A stretch of DNA of 64,000 nt from Streptomyces sp. NBC_01217 (GTDB lineage Bacteria > Actinomycetota > Actinomycetes > Streptomycetales > Streptomycetaceae). The notes beneath the pieces were generated by a model that ran no database searches, had not been told where the DNA came from, and was given only the letters and a program-made list of their open reading frames with translations. Below, in pieces: positions 54,068-62,650 of the stretch (position 1 is its first letter; every line of letters starts with the position of its first letter). Position numbers and translations under genes: made by a program. The stretch is from assembly GCF_035994185.1 (NCBI RefSeq), contig NZ_CP108538.1, positions 868,001 through 932,000 of the forward strand, written 5' to 3'.

Positions 54068-54169
54068 ATGCCAGCGACTCCGGTTCTCGTCTCGCGGCGC
54101 CATGTCGATCTGGGACGTCTCGCGTCCGCGGCGTGTCGCCGGGGCCGCTGCTGCGACCCGCTCCGTTGA
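54068..54169 (+). CDS. Cys-rich regulatory leader peptide of the methionine/sulfur locus
   Basis: 33 residues: MPATPVLVSRRHVDLGRL..., containing the RRHVDL core known from actinomycete leader peptides that precede sulfur-metabolism genes, and ending with a tail that holds ACRRGRCC. Such sORFs are thought to sense cysteine supply: ribosome stalling at the Cys codons changes expression of the downstream gene. The putative promoter places the transcript start at the ATG (leaderless). The target gene here, a metY-type sulfhydrylase, is truncated (54248-55042), while metX follows intact. Confidence 0.7.
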   Translation: MPATPVLVSRRHVDLGRLASAACRRGRCCDPLR

Positions 54170-54247
54170 GCAGCTGAGCCGCACCGGCGCCTTCTCCGCC
54201 GCGCGATCGCCACCGCTCCCCAGCCGGTTCCGCCGCACCCCGCAGGA

Positions 54248-55042
54248 GTGCCGCGGCCCGCGCTTCCGCAGGCCGGTGTGCCGCTGATCGTCGACAACAC
54301 CGTGCCCACCCCGTACCTGCTCCGTCCGATCGAGCACGGCGCGGATGTCGTGGTCCACTCGGCGACGAAGTTCCTCGGCGGGCACGGCACCACCATCGGC
54401 GGTGTGGTGGTGGACGGCGGCACGTTCGACTTCGGTGCGCACGCCGAGCGGTTCCCCGACTTCAGCTCCCCCGACCCGAGTTACCACGGTCTGCGGTACT
54501 GGCCGGATCTGGGGCCCAGCGCCTTCGCGGTGAAGCTCCGGGTCCAGCTGCTGCGCGACCTGGGCCCCGCCCTCTCCCCGCACTCGGCGTTCCTGCTGCT
54601 GCAGGGTGTGGAGACACTCAGCCTCCGGCTGGAGCGGCGCACATCCAATGCCCGGGCCCTGGCCGAGTGGCTGGAGCGGCGCGACGAGGTGTCGGCCGTG
54701 CACTACGCGGGACTTGAGTCGAGCCGGTGGTACGAGGCGGGGCGCCGCTATCTGCCCCGCGGCGCCGGGGCCGTGCTCGCCTTCGAGCTGCGCGACGGGG
54801 TGGAGGCGGGGAAGCGGTTCGTGGACGCGGTCGAGCTGTTCAGCCATCTCGCCAACATCGGTGACGTACGGAGCCTGATCATCCATCCGGCGTCGACCAC
54901 CCACAGCCAGCTGTCCGAGGAGCAGCTGGCCGCCACCGGGACGACCGCCGGGCTGGTGCGGCTCTCGGTGGGGCTGGAGAACGTGGACGACCTCAAGGCC
55001 GATCTGGAGGCCGGGTTCCGGGCAGCGAAGGCGGCGTCCTGA
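54248..55042 (+). pseudogene. metY: 5'-truncated O-acetylhomoserine sulfhydrylase (metY-type)
   Basis: 264 residues that match only the C-terminal 60 percent of a Cys/Met-metabolism PLP enzyme (full length about 430). It enters the family at GVPLIVDNTVPTPYLLRPIEHGADVVVHSATKFLGGHGT, where the Lys of SATKF binds PLP, and is intact to the C-terminus. The first about 170 residues, including the PLP-phosphate contacts and substrate residues supplied across the dimer, are missing. The junction lies just after a ribosome-site-like CAGGAG (54243-54248), where the ATG of the intact gene would be expected, so one deletion of about 500 bases explains it. A GTG at 54248 could still start a short protein, but it should be inactive. 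An assembly error is not excluded. Confidence 0.8.
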
Positions 55043-56217
55043 ACCGGACGGCCCCCTCCCCCGTACTCCCCCTCCCGCCGGCCACCGGAGGCCGGCGGGA
55101 GGGGGATCCGCCCGGCCGCCTGGCCTGGGTGACCCTGGACCGGCCGCTGCCGCTGGAGTCCGGCGGTGTGCTGCCCGGGGTGCGACTGGCGTACGAGACA
55201 TGGGGGCGGCGGGCACCCGACGGCTCCAACACGGTGCTGGTGCTGCATGCCCTGACCGGTGACAGCCATGTGGCCGGGCCTGCGGGGCCCGGGCATCCCA
55301 CGGCCGGCTGGTGGGATGCGCTGGTCGGGCCCAAGAAGGCGCTGGACACCGACCGCTGGTTCGTCGTCGCGCCGAATGTGCTCGGCGGCTGCCGGGGCAG
55401 CACCGGCCCCTCGTCGTACCGTCCCGAAGGGCCGCACTGGGGTGGCGACTTCCCCCATCTGACGGTCCGTGACCAGGTGGCGGCCGAGGCCGCGTTGGCC
55501 GACGCGCTGTCCATCGGACGGTGGGCCGCGGTGATCGGGGGCTCGATGGGCGGCATGCGGGCGCTCGAATGGGCGGTGGGCCGGCCGGAGCGCACCGGCT
55601 CGCTGCTGGTGCTCGCGGCGTCCGCGGCGGCGTCGGCGGAGCAGATCGCCTGGGGCGCCGTGCAGGTCTCCGCGATCCGCTCCGACCCCGGTTGGCAGGG
55701 CGGCCACTACCACCAGGCGCCGCCGGGCGGTGGCCCGCACCGGGGCCTCGGTCTGGCCCGCCGGATCGCCCATGTGACGTACCGCAGCGAACCCGAGCTC
55801 GGGTCACGGTTCGGCGGCGAGGCGCAGCCGGGTGAGCATCCGTGGCGCGGCGGCCGGTACCGGGTGGAGTCCTATCTCGACCACCACGCGGCCAAGCTGG
55901 TGCACCGCTTCGACGCGGGCAGCTATGTGACGCTGACCGAGGCGATGAACGGGCACGATGTCGGGCGCGGGCGCGGTGGCATCGCGGCGGCGCTGCGCCG
56001 TGCCCGGATGCCCGCACTGGTCGCGGGCGTCGACTCCGACCGGCTCTATCCCCCGGCGCAGCAGGCGGAGCTGGCCTCGCTGCTGCCGGGTGCGGACCGG
56101 CTCAGGATCGTGGAGTCGCCCCACGGGCACGACGGTTTCCTGATCGAGACGGGTCAGGTCGGCTCCCTGGTACGGGAGTTGTTGTCCGGCGGGCCGGAGG
56201 CCGTCCCGGTCCGCTGA
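55039..56217 (+). CDS. metX: homoserine O-acetyltransferase
   Basis: About 392 residues. GGSMGGMRALEWAVGRPER carries the nucleophilic Ser; Asp and His follow in the C-terminal part (PHGHDGFLIE). HALTGDSHVAGP and NVLGGCRGSTGPSS are further MetX signatures. It acetylates homoserine with acetyl-CoA for methionine synthesis by direct sulfhydrylation. Residues of the conserved N-terminus (GRLAWVTLDRPLPLESGG) begin before the first GTG (55129), and the frame is open back to a CTG at 55039 that overlaps the TGA of the previous gene (CTGA). I therefore propose this rare CTG start; GTG at 55129 gives 362 residues. Homologues usually use TTG or GTG here. Confidence 0.88.
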   Translation: MNRTAPSPVLPLPPATGGRREGDPPGRLAWVTLDRPLPLESGGVLPGVRLAYETWGRRAPDGSNTVLVLHALTGDSHVAGPAGPGHPTAGWWDALVGPKKALDTDRWFVVAPNVLGGCRGSTGPSSYRPEGPHWGGDFPHLTVRDQVAAEAALADALSIGRWAAVIGGSMGGMRALEWAVGRPERTGSLLVLAASAAASAEQIAWGAVQVSAIRSDPGWQGGHYHQAPPGGGPHRGLGLARRIAHVTYRSEPELGSRFGGEAQPGEHPWRGGRYRVESYLDHHAAKLVHRFDAGSYVTLTEAMNGHDVGRGRGGIAAALRRARMPALVAGVDSDRLYPPAQQAELASLLPGADRLRIVESPHGHDGFLIETGQVGSLVRELLSGGPEAVPVR

Positions 56218-56268
56218 CGCACCACCCGCAGTCCCCATCCGCATCCTCCTCGTCCCCTGGAGTTGTTC

Positions 56269-57531
56269 ATGAGACCCGTTCCACCGTCCGAGGCCGCGTA
56301 CGACGGGATGCGGCTTCGTCAGTGGTCGCGCGGTGCCGCGCGGTCCGCCGGTATCGACCGCCGCGATCTGCTGAAACTGGTGGCGGCCGCCTCGGCGGCC
56401 GGGCCGCTGGCCGGGCTCGCGGCTCCCGCGCATGCGGCGCCCACCGCCGCCGCTCCCGGGATCATGAAGCCCCTGCCGCCCGAACTGTTCACCGTGCGCG
56501 GCACCAACGCCGAGACGAACTTCGCGGCGCTGCGCACCACCGGGCTGCTCACTCCGGCCGACCGGTTCTTCGTGCGCAATCACACCGTCACCCCGCGGAT
56601 CGACGCGGCGGACTGGAGGCTGACCGTGTGGGGCAGCGGGCTCGGGGGCCCGGCTGTGGAGTTCACGTACGACGAACTGCGCGCGCTGCCTTCGGTCTCC
56701 CGCACCGCGTTCGTCGAGTGCGCGGGCAATGCCCGCAGTTACTACACGACACAGCAGAACCAGCAGGTCAGCGGCACCGCCTGGACTCTGGGCGCGATCG
56801 GTACGGCCCGCTGGCGCGGGGTGCGGCTCGTCGATGTGCTGCGGCTCGCGGGCATCGCCAGGGACGCGGTGGATGTGCTGCCGCGTGGCCTCGACGACGA
56901 GGTGATCAGCGACGGGATCGATCTGGGCCGGGTGCGCAGGCCGCTGCCGGTGGCCAAGGCGCTGGACGACGTGCTGCTCGCGTACGAGATGAACGGTGAG
57001 CCGCTGCCGCCCGACCACGGACATCCGGTGCGGCTGATCGTGCCGTCCTGGGTCGGCATCGCGAACATCAAGTGGGTCGGCGACATCGAGGTGTGCGCCG
57101 AGCCGCTGCTCTCCCCGTGGAACACCGGGCTGTACCGGCTGTTCGGCCCCGGCTATCCGCCGGAGGGCAGCGCCCCGCTGACCCGGCAGACGCTGAAGAG
57201 CGCGTTCGAACTGACCGCCGGTGCGTCGGTGCCCGCGCACCGGCGCCAGGTGCTCACGGGACGTTCCGGGTCGGGCGGGGCGCCGGTGCGCACGGTGGAG
57301 GTCAGCACCGACGGCGGCGCCCGCTGGCGGCGTGCGCGGCTGCGCGACGAGCCCCGCAGCGGAAGCTGGGTCCGCTGGTCGGCCGACTGGCTGCCGAAGG
57401 AGCGGGGTCCGGCGGTGCTGCCGGCACGGGCGACCGACCGGACCGGCCGTACGCAGCCGGACGTGGCGGTCCGCAACACGCAGGGCTATCTCTTCGACGC
57501 CGTCGTACGGCACGAGGTACAGGTCGTCTGA
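56269..57531 (+). CDS. sulfite oxidase-like molybdopterin oxidoreductase
   Basis: 420 residues from the ATG at 56269. A twin-arginine signal (DRRDLLKLVAAASAAGPLAGLAAPAHA) directs it out of the cell after cofactor insertion. The Mo domain has the Cys ligand in AFVECAGNARSYY; DHGHPVRLIVPSWVGIANIKWVGDIEV is the typical end of that domain, and an Ig-like dimerisation domain (VEVSTDGGARWRRA) follows. It resembles SoxC/YedY-type oxidases acting on sulfite or methionine sulfoxide-like substrates. It follows metX by 51 bases, in keeping with sulfur metabolism. No haem domain is present. Confidence 0.9.
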   Translation: MRPVPPSEAAYDGMRLRQWSRGAARSAGIDRRDLLKLVAAASAAGPLAGLAAPAHAAPTAAAPGIMKPLPPELFTVRGTNAETNFAALRTTGLLTPADRFFVRNHTVTPRIDAADWRLTVWGSGLGGPAVEFTYDELRALPSVSRTAFVECAGNARSYYTTQQNQQVSGTAWTLGAIGTARWRGVRLVDVLRLAGIARDAVDVLPRGLDDEVISDGIDLGRVRRPLPVAKALDDVLLAYEMNGEPLPPDHGHPVRLIVPSWVGIANIKWVGDIEVCAEPLLSPWNTGLYRLFGPGYPPEGSAPLTRQTLKSAFELTAGASVPAHRRQVLTGRSGSGGAPVRTVEVSTDGGARWRRARLRDEPRSGSWVRWSADWLPKERGPAVLPARATDRTGRTQPDVAVRNTQGYLFDAVVRHEVQVV

Positions 57532-57563
57532 CGGGCGAGGGTCCGTCGCAAAGACGGCCTCGC

Positions 57564-57602
57564 ACGGCCGTGACCCGGGCGACGGCACCCGGGCACGGCC
57601 GT
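57564..57602. terminator. bidirectional terminator hairpin
   Basis: 57564-57579 pairs with 57588-57602 (15 pairs, one bulged A) around an 8-base loop, between two convergent genes. Confidence 0.6.
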
Positions 57603-58510
57603 CAGTCGCCGGCCTTCTGCGCCGGACGGCCCGCGTAGTAGGTGGCAATCATGTCCTCGCCGCCGTGGCCGGCCGCCTCCGCGCGCTCGAACCGTGCGGC
57701 CGACGCGGCGACCAGGTCCAGCGTGGCCCCGGACCGTTCGGCGGCTTCGAGGATGAGGCGGGTGTCCTTGAGCGCGGTGGACAGGGTGAAGCTGGGGGTG
57801 AGGTCGCCGGAGATGACCGCCGCGGACTTGCCCTGGAGATACGGGGAGTCGAGCGGGCCGCCCTTCATCACGTCGAGGAACGACTGCGGGTCGATGGACA
57901 GTCCCTCGGCGAGGTTGAGGCACTCCGCGATGCTGCCCACCAGGTTGATGACCCAGGTGTTGACGACGAGTTTCAGCCGGGAGGCGGCGCCCGGTTCCTC
58001 GCCGACCCAGGCCGTGCGCTGCCCGATCGCGTCCAGAACCGGGTCCACCGACGGCCGGACGGCGGACGGGCCGGAGACGAAGACCGTCAACGCGCCCTGT
58101 TCCGCGGGCTGTTTGGTTCCGGAGACCGGTGCGTCGAGATAGATCAGCCCCGCGTCCGCCGCGCGCCGGGCGAGATCGGTGGTGGCATCGGGCCCGACGG
58201 TCGAGCTCTGGAGCAGGATCTGCCCGGCGTTCAGTCCAGGGCCCGCGGCGGCGAGTGCGGCGGCGACGGCGGGGCCGTCGTTGACCATGGTGAGGATGAC
58301 ATCGGCTCCGCGCACGGCTTCCTCCGCAGTCTGTGCGACCGTGGCGCCATCGGCGGCGAGCGGGGCCGCCTTGGCCTGAGTACGGTTCCAGACGCGGACG
58401 TCGAGTCCGGCGCGGAGCAGGCTGCGGGCCATGCCCGATCCCATGATTCCGGTGCCGAGGACGGCGACGGTCGGTCGCCGCGGGGCGGTTTTTGCAGCGC
58501 TTGAGGTCAT
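57602..58510 (-). CDS. NAD(P)-dependent beta-hydroxyacid dehydrogenase (3-hydroxyisobutyrate dehydrogenase family)
   Basis: 302 residues from the ATG at 58510, favoured by AAGGGAG 8 bases upstream over an ATG at 58534. VAVLGTGIMGSGMARSLLRAGLDVRVWNRT is the Rossmann motif, YLDAPVSGTKQPAEQGAL the substrate motif, and LKLVVNTWVINLVGSIAECLNLAE the helix with the catalytic Lys. Such enzymes oxidise 3-hydroxy acids or reduce imines or aldehydes. Monocistronic; substrate unknown. Confidence 0.9.
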   Translation of the reverse strand: MTSSAAKTAPRRPTVAVLGTGIMGSGMARSLLRAGLDVRVWNRTQAKAAPLAADGATVAQTAEEAVRGADVILTMVNDGPAVAAALAAAGPGLNAGQILLQSSTVGPDATTDLARRAADAGLIYLDAPVSGTKQPAEQGALTVFVSGPSAVRPSVDPVLDAIGQRTAWVGEEPGAASRLKLVVNTWVINLVGSIAECLNLAEGLSIDPQSFLDVMKGGPLDSPYLQGKSAAVISGDLTPSFTLSTALKDTRLILEAAERSGATLDLVAASAARFERAEAAGHGGEDMIATYYAGRPAQKAGD

Positions 58511-58564
58511 GAGGGGACTCCCTTCGTCGGCCACGCCCCGGTCGGCTCGCGGCGCGGTGGGTTA

Positions 58565-59311
58565 TCAGGATTGCCGCAGCGCGCCTTCCAGGACGGCAGC
58601 GTGCACGGCCCTGGCGAGTCGCGCGCCCCAGCGGGAGCGTGGTCCTGCGAAGGGTTCGCCGGGGGCGGGCCCCGGGGCGGGGGCGGCGATGCAGACGGCG
58701 TCCGTGGGGGTGCCCGAGCAGTCGAGTCCGGCGTCCAGGAGTGCCTGGACCTTGGCCTCGGTGGCCGTGGCGACCGCGTTGACGAGAGCGGCGTCACAGA
58801 GTGCCACGGGCAGGGTGACGACGATGTTGACCGTGCCCGGCCGCGGCGGTCCTTCGGCGCCCTCGGCCGGCGCGGCGGCCCAGCCCCGTACACCGAGCCC
58901 GCAGGTGGCGGTCGCCGTCACCCCCTCGTCGGAGGCGACGGTGTACGCGGTGACATCGGCGGCCGTCATCAGCCCGGCGCCGGGTCCGGTGAGGAGTTCC
59001 AGGGCGGCGATCTCGGCGAGGTGACGGTCGGGGTCCAGGCGGGGGTATCCGCCGGGCACCTGGGCGTTGAGGATCCAGGCGCGCGGGCCCATGCCGCCGC
59101 CGAGCACGGCGCTGCTGCACACCCGCCATCCCGGGCCGAGCCGCCACACGAGATGGTGCAGGTCCAGGCCGTCCTCATGCCGGGTCAGCAGCTCGCCACG
59201 CTGTTCGGGCAGCCGGATGCGTACGGAACTGATGAGGCACCCCCGGTGACACGGCAGGACAAGGGCCGACGCTCGGCACGCGGCCCGTCGATCATATGCC
59301 TGTTCGAGCAT
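58565..59311 (-). CDS. adenosylcobinamide amidohydrolase (CbiZ-like)
   Basis: About 248 residues if the ATG at 59311 is used. The CbiZ family core is present: VCSSAVLGGGMGPRAWILNAQVPGGY, TAADVTAYTVASDEGVTATATCGLG, TVNIVVTLPVALCDAALVNAVATATEAKVQALLDAGLDCSGTPTDAVCIAAP. CbiZ cleaves the amide side chain of adenosylcobinamide so that salvaged cobinamide can enter B12 synthesis. The true start is unclear: family similarity begins near ISSVRIRLPEQRGELL (about 59230), and both the ATG at 59311 and a GTG at 59362 lack a good ribosome site. The methyltransferase gene upstream ends 63 bases before it. No cobalamin riboswitch was seen. Confidence 0.8.
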   Translation of the reverse strand: MLEQAYDRRAACRASALVLPCHRGCLISSVRIRLPEQRGELLTRHEDGLDLHHLVWRLGPGWRVCSSAVLGGGMGPRAWILNAQVPGGYPRLDPDRHLAEIAALELLTGPGAGLMTAADVTAYTVASDEGVTATATCGLGVRGWAAAPAEGAEGPPRPGTVNIVVTLPVALCDAALVNAVATATEAKVQALLDAGLDCSGTPTDAVCIAAPAPGPAPGEPFAGPRSRWGARLARAVHAAVLEGALRQS

Positions 59312-59374
59312 GCCGAACCTACGGTCGACACGCCGGCCCCGAGGCGTGTTGCCAGTGGCCACGGTCGTCGGCGA

Positions 59375-60157
59375 TCACGCACCTCTTCGGACCGTCAGGA
59401 GTTCATGCAGATACCGCTTGGTGATGCGCCCTCCGTGGTGCTTCTCGATCAGGGCGCGGATGCACGCGAGCAGACCGTTTCGCGCGCCGGGGGCCAGATC
59501 GCGGTGGCCCGAGTAGGTCATGAGGAGGTCCAGATACTGCTCGGCCGTGTACGTGATCTCCCGTGCGTGCCGGCCCACCCGGACCGGCCCGTCCCAAGGA
59601 GGGTGTTCGAGTTCTCCGAAGACCGTGTTCATCGACGCCTCGTCCGACAGCCGGACACCCGGTCGGGTGGCGGGGTCCCAGCGCTCGTAGCACCGTTGCG
59701 CCTGTGCGAAGAACTCCTCGCTGCCGCCCGCCACATGATGGGTGGTGACGATGGCCAGCGTCCCACCGGGCCGTAGCGCGTCCGCCGCCGCCGTGAAGCG
59801 CCGTGCGGGGTCGATCCAGTGGATGGCGGTCGCGCACACCACCAGATCGAAGGGGTCCGGCGGAGGCGTCCACTCCTCGAACGGGGACACCTCGACATGG
59901 GCGCGGGGAAAGCCGCGCAGATTGCGTCGCGCCACGGCCGCCAGCGAGGGGCCCAGTTCGACGGCCGTCAGCTCACACCCCGGTTCGGCGAGCGCCACCG
60001 TCAACTGACCGGTTCCAGGGCCCACTTCGAGCACTCTGCTCCGAGAGGTGAGACCGGACAGGGCCGCCAGTTCTGTGACCAGGGCCGCCGGATAGTGCGG
60101 GCGCATCCGGTCGTAGAGTTCCGCGTCCTCGTCGAATGTGCCGCGCAGTGTGTTCAT
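59375..60157 (-). CDS. class I SAM-dependent methyltransferase
   Basis: 260 residues from the ATG at 60157 (MNTLRGTFDEDAELYDRMRPHYP). SAM motifs: VLEVGPGTGQLTVALAEPG, ELTAVELGPSLAAVARRNL, DLVVCATAIHWIDPARRF, RPGGTLAIVTTHH. The AIHWID element is common in the UbiE/Methyltransf_11 branch. Acceptor unknown. It is followed on the same strand by the CbiZ-like gene. Confidence 0.88.
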   Translation of the reverse strand: MNTLRGTFDEDAELYDRMRPHYPAALVTELAALSGLTSRSRVLEVGPGTGQLTVALAEPGCELTAVELGPSLAAVARRNLRGFPRAHVEVSPFEEWTPPPDPFDLVVCATAIHWIDPARRFTAAADALRPGGTLAIVTTHHVAGGSEEFFAQAQRCYERWDPATRPGVRLSDEASMNTVFGELEHPPWDGPVRVGRHAREITYTAEQYLDLLMTYSGHRDLAPGARNGLLACIRALIEKHHGGRITKRYLHELLTVRRGA

Positions 60158-60390
60158 GCCGGATACAACGCCGGACGGCTCCCGCCGGTTTCCCGGGCGC
60201 ACGGGTCGCACGCCTCACCCGATCGGCCCAACGCGGGAACGGTGTGCGTCCCGCGGCTCCGGGCACGGGGAGGCCGTACGCCACGGGCGGGGAGGTTGCG
60301 GCGCCCATCCGGGTGAGGCGCGATGGAACCCGGACGCGCCTCCTGTGATGGCCTCAGCCGCATATCGCGCCCGGGCGAGGAGATTCGGTG

Positions 60391-60741
60391 ATGGGCACCG
60401 CTGACGGCTTCACGGATTCCGCTGAGCTCGACGGCCTGACGGTGTACGACTCCGAGGGCGAGAGGATCGGCAGTGTGGGCCGGGTGTACGTCGACGACAG
60501 CACGGGCCGCCCGGACTGGATCACGGTGAAGACCGGCCTGTTCGGGATGAAGGAGAGTTTCGTGCCTCTTGCCGGGGCCCGTCGTGCGGGCCCCGATCTG
60601 CACATCCCGTATCCGAAGGACCGCGTCAAGGAAGCCCCCCGGGTGGACGCGGACGCGCATCTGTCCGTGGTGGAGGAGGAAGAGCTCTACCGCCACTACG
60701 ACCTGCCGGAGACAGGACCGCCGGGCTCGGTGGCCGGGTAG
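60391..60741 (+). CDS. PRC-barrel domain protein
   Basis: 116 residues. The PRC barrel is at about 10-75: LDGLTVYDSEGERIGSVGRVYVDDSTGRPDWITVKTGLFGMKESFVPLAGA, then the hinge DLHIPYPKDRVKEAPRVD and a C-terminal acidic helix (SVVEEEELYRHYDLP). Such proteins are abundant small stress-associated proteins in Streptomyces. GAGGAG upstream supports the ATG at 60391 or the GTG one codon earlier. Monocistronic, divergent from the methyltransferase over about 230 bases with no further gene. Confidence 0.88.
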   Translation: MGTADGFTDSAELDGLTVYDSEGERIGSVGRVYVDDSTGRPDWITVKTGLFGMKESFVPLAGARRAGPDLHIPYPKDRVKEAPRVDADAHLSVVEEEELYRHYDLPETGPPGSVAG

Positions 60742-60890
60742 GCGCGCGGCGAGACCGGTCCGCTCCAGGGCTTCGCGCACCGCGTCCTCGTCCGACGGGC
60801 CGGGCGCCATCACGAGCCTCGGCGCAGCTCATGGGCGGTGTGGCCGGTGATACGCCGGGCTGTGCTCCCGTCGCACCACCTGCCTGATAC

Positions 60891-62114
60891 CTACGGACGC
60901 TGGAGAGCGATCACGGCGTTGTGTCCGCCGAAGCCGAAGGAGTGGCTGACTGCGCGCCGGACGGTCCGCCGCAGGGGTTGCTTGGTGACGCAGTTGATGT
61001 CGAACTCGGGCGCCGGGGCGTCCAGGTTGGCGATCGGCGGTACGACTCCGCGCTGGAGTGTCAGGACGGTGAGTCCCGCCTCGATCGCTCCGGCCGCCCC
61101 CATGCAGTGCCCCAGTACGCCCTTGGGGGCGGTGACGGGCGGCCGGTGCGGGTAGACCCGGGCGATGAGGGCGGCCTCGGTGGCGTCGTTGAGCGGTGTC
61201 GCCGTGCCGTGTGCGTTGACGTGCTCGACGTCCTCGGCCGCCCAGCCCGCGTCGCGCAGCGCGGCCTCGACCGCTGCCCGGGCGATCGCGCCGGACGGGT
61301 GCGGGCTGGTGGGGTGGTGGGCGTCGGTGGTGGCGCCGGTGCCCGCGAGCAGTGCCCGGGGAGTGGCGCCCCGGGCGTCGGCGTCGTCCGCGCGTTCCAG
61401 CACCATGACGGCGGCGCCCTCGCCCATGACCAGCCCGGCGCGGTCGGCCGCGAAGGGCCGGCACAGCCTTGCCGGGTCGCCGTCCGCCCGGGCCGCGGCT
61501 CCGGACCGGGCGAACCCGGTCATGGCGACCGGGTAGACGATCGACTCGGTGGCTCCGGCGATCGCGATGTCACACTGCCCGGTGACCAGCAGGTCGCGGG
61601 CGACGGACAGTGCGGTGGCGCCGGACGAGCAGGCGGTGCACGGCGCCAGGCTGGGGCCGGTGGCCCGCATCTGGATGGCGATCTCGGCCGCGGGCATGTT
61701 CGGGATGGTGAGCAGGATGCCGGACGGCGAGGTGGCATCCGGTCCGTGCCGGTCGAGCACGACAGCCTGCTCGGTCAGTGCGGCGGAGCCTCCGCTGCTG
61801 GTGCCGACGACCACCGCGACCCTGCTGCCCTCCCACTGCGCCGGGTCGAGTCCGGCGTCGGCCACCGCCTCCCGGGCGGCGAGAACGGCGAACTTGACGT
61901 ACCTCCCCATCCGGAAGGACGTACGGCCGCCGATCGCGGCGTCCAGATCGATGCCGTCGACCGTGCAGGCGAAGTCGATCGCGCACCCTTCGAGCGCCGA
62001 GACGGTGCGCGCGGGCGAGACTGCGGCGCACACACCCTTCCAGGTGGATTCGGTGTCGTTGCCGACCGGGGTGATCATGCCCAGGCCGGTCACGGCGATG
62101 GCGGGCCTGTTCAT
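60891..62114 (-). CDS. beta-ketoacyl-ACP synthase (FabF/KAS II type)
   Basis: 407 residues. Catalytic triad complete: Cys162 in PCTACSSGATAL, His in VNAHGTATPLND and His in GVLGHCMGAAG. GEGAAVMVLE and HSFGFGGHNAV complete the KS pattern. It should extend an acyl chain on ACP by decarboxylative condensation. The ATG overlaps the stop of the ACP gene (ATGA), so KS and ACP are made together, and an acyl-CoA oxidase lies upstream on the same strand. This looks like the end of a type II fatty-acid or polyketide cluster rather than the housekeeping fab operon, which contains FabD and FabH. Confidence 0.93.
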   Translation of the reverse strand: MNRPAIAVTGLGMITPVGNDTESTWKGVCAAVSPARTVSALEGCAIDFACTVDGIDLDAAIGGRTSFRMGRYVKFAVLAAREAVADAGLDPAQWEGSRVAVVVGTSSGGSAALTEQAVVLDRHGPDATSPSGILLTIPNMPAAEIAIQMRATGPSLAPCTACSSGATALSVARDLLVTGQCDIAIAGATESIVYPVAMTGFARSGAAARADGDPARLCRPFAADRAGLVMGEGAAVMVLERADDADARGATPRALLAGTGATTDAHHPTSPHPSGAIARAAVEAALRDAGWAAEDVEHVNAHGTATPLNDATEAALIARVYPHRPPVTAPKGVLGHCMGAAGAIEAGLTVLTLQRGVVPPIANLDAPAPEFDINCVTKQPLRRTVRRAVSHSFGFGGHNAVIALQRP

Positions 62115-62389
62115 CGGGCGTTGCTCATCGGTGCCTCGCCGCCCCTCAGCTCCCCGCCACCGGCCGTCGCGTCGATGAACCGCGTGATGTCGGCAAGGGT
62201 GGCGCCCTTGGGAAGCTCGTCGAAGTCGCCGTCGCCGCCCACCGTCTCCCTGATGAGGACGGCGAACTCGGCGACGGCCAGGGAGTCCATCTCCAAGCTG
62301 TCCATCGTGGAGTCCGGGCGGATCTCGGCGGCGGGCACTTTGAAGGTGTGGGTCAGGACCTCGATGATCTTGGGGTGAATCGCACTCAT
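62111..62389 (-). CDS. acyl carrier protein
   Basis: 92 residues. LEMDSLAVAEFAVLI holds the phosphopantetheine Ser in the DSL motif (about residue 36). Four-helix ACP pattern with an extra C-terminal tail of about 15 residues (GGGELRGGEAPMSNAR). Coupled to the KS gene by a 4-base overlap. The 261 bases between it and the acyl-CoA oxidase contain no other gene that I can support. Confidence 0.92.
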   Translation of the reverse strand: MSAIHPKIIEVLTHTFKVPAAEIRPDSTMDSLEMDSLAVAEFAVLIRETVGGDGDFDELPKGATLADITRFIDATAGGGELRGGEAPMSNAR

Positions 62390-62650
62390 GAGCTACCTTT
62401 CCATCATTCGGTACGGCTTCCGGAGACGGCGGTCACACCGTCCCGACGCCGGATCAACTGGGTGGCATCACTCCAGTTACGCCTTGTGGCGAACCGATTC
62501 GTCACCGTCCTTCTCCGGCTCCGTGCACCACCGGGCCAGAACGGCCGCCGTACCCCAGAAGGCGAGCAGTACAGCACGTACTCCGAGGGCTGCGGCCGTC
62601 TCCCGCACCCAGCCCGTCCGCACGGATGTTCCCCGTCCTCCTCACGGCCC

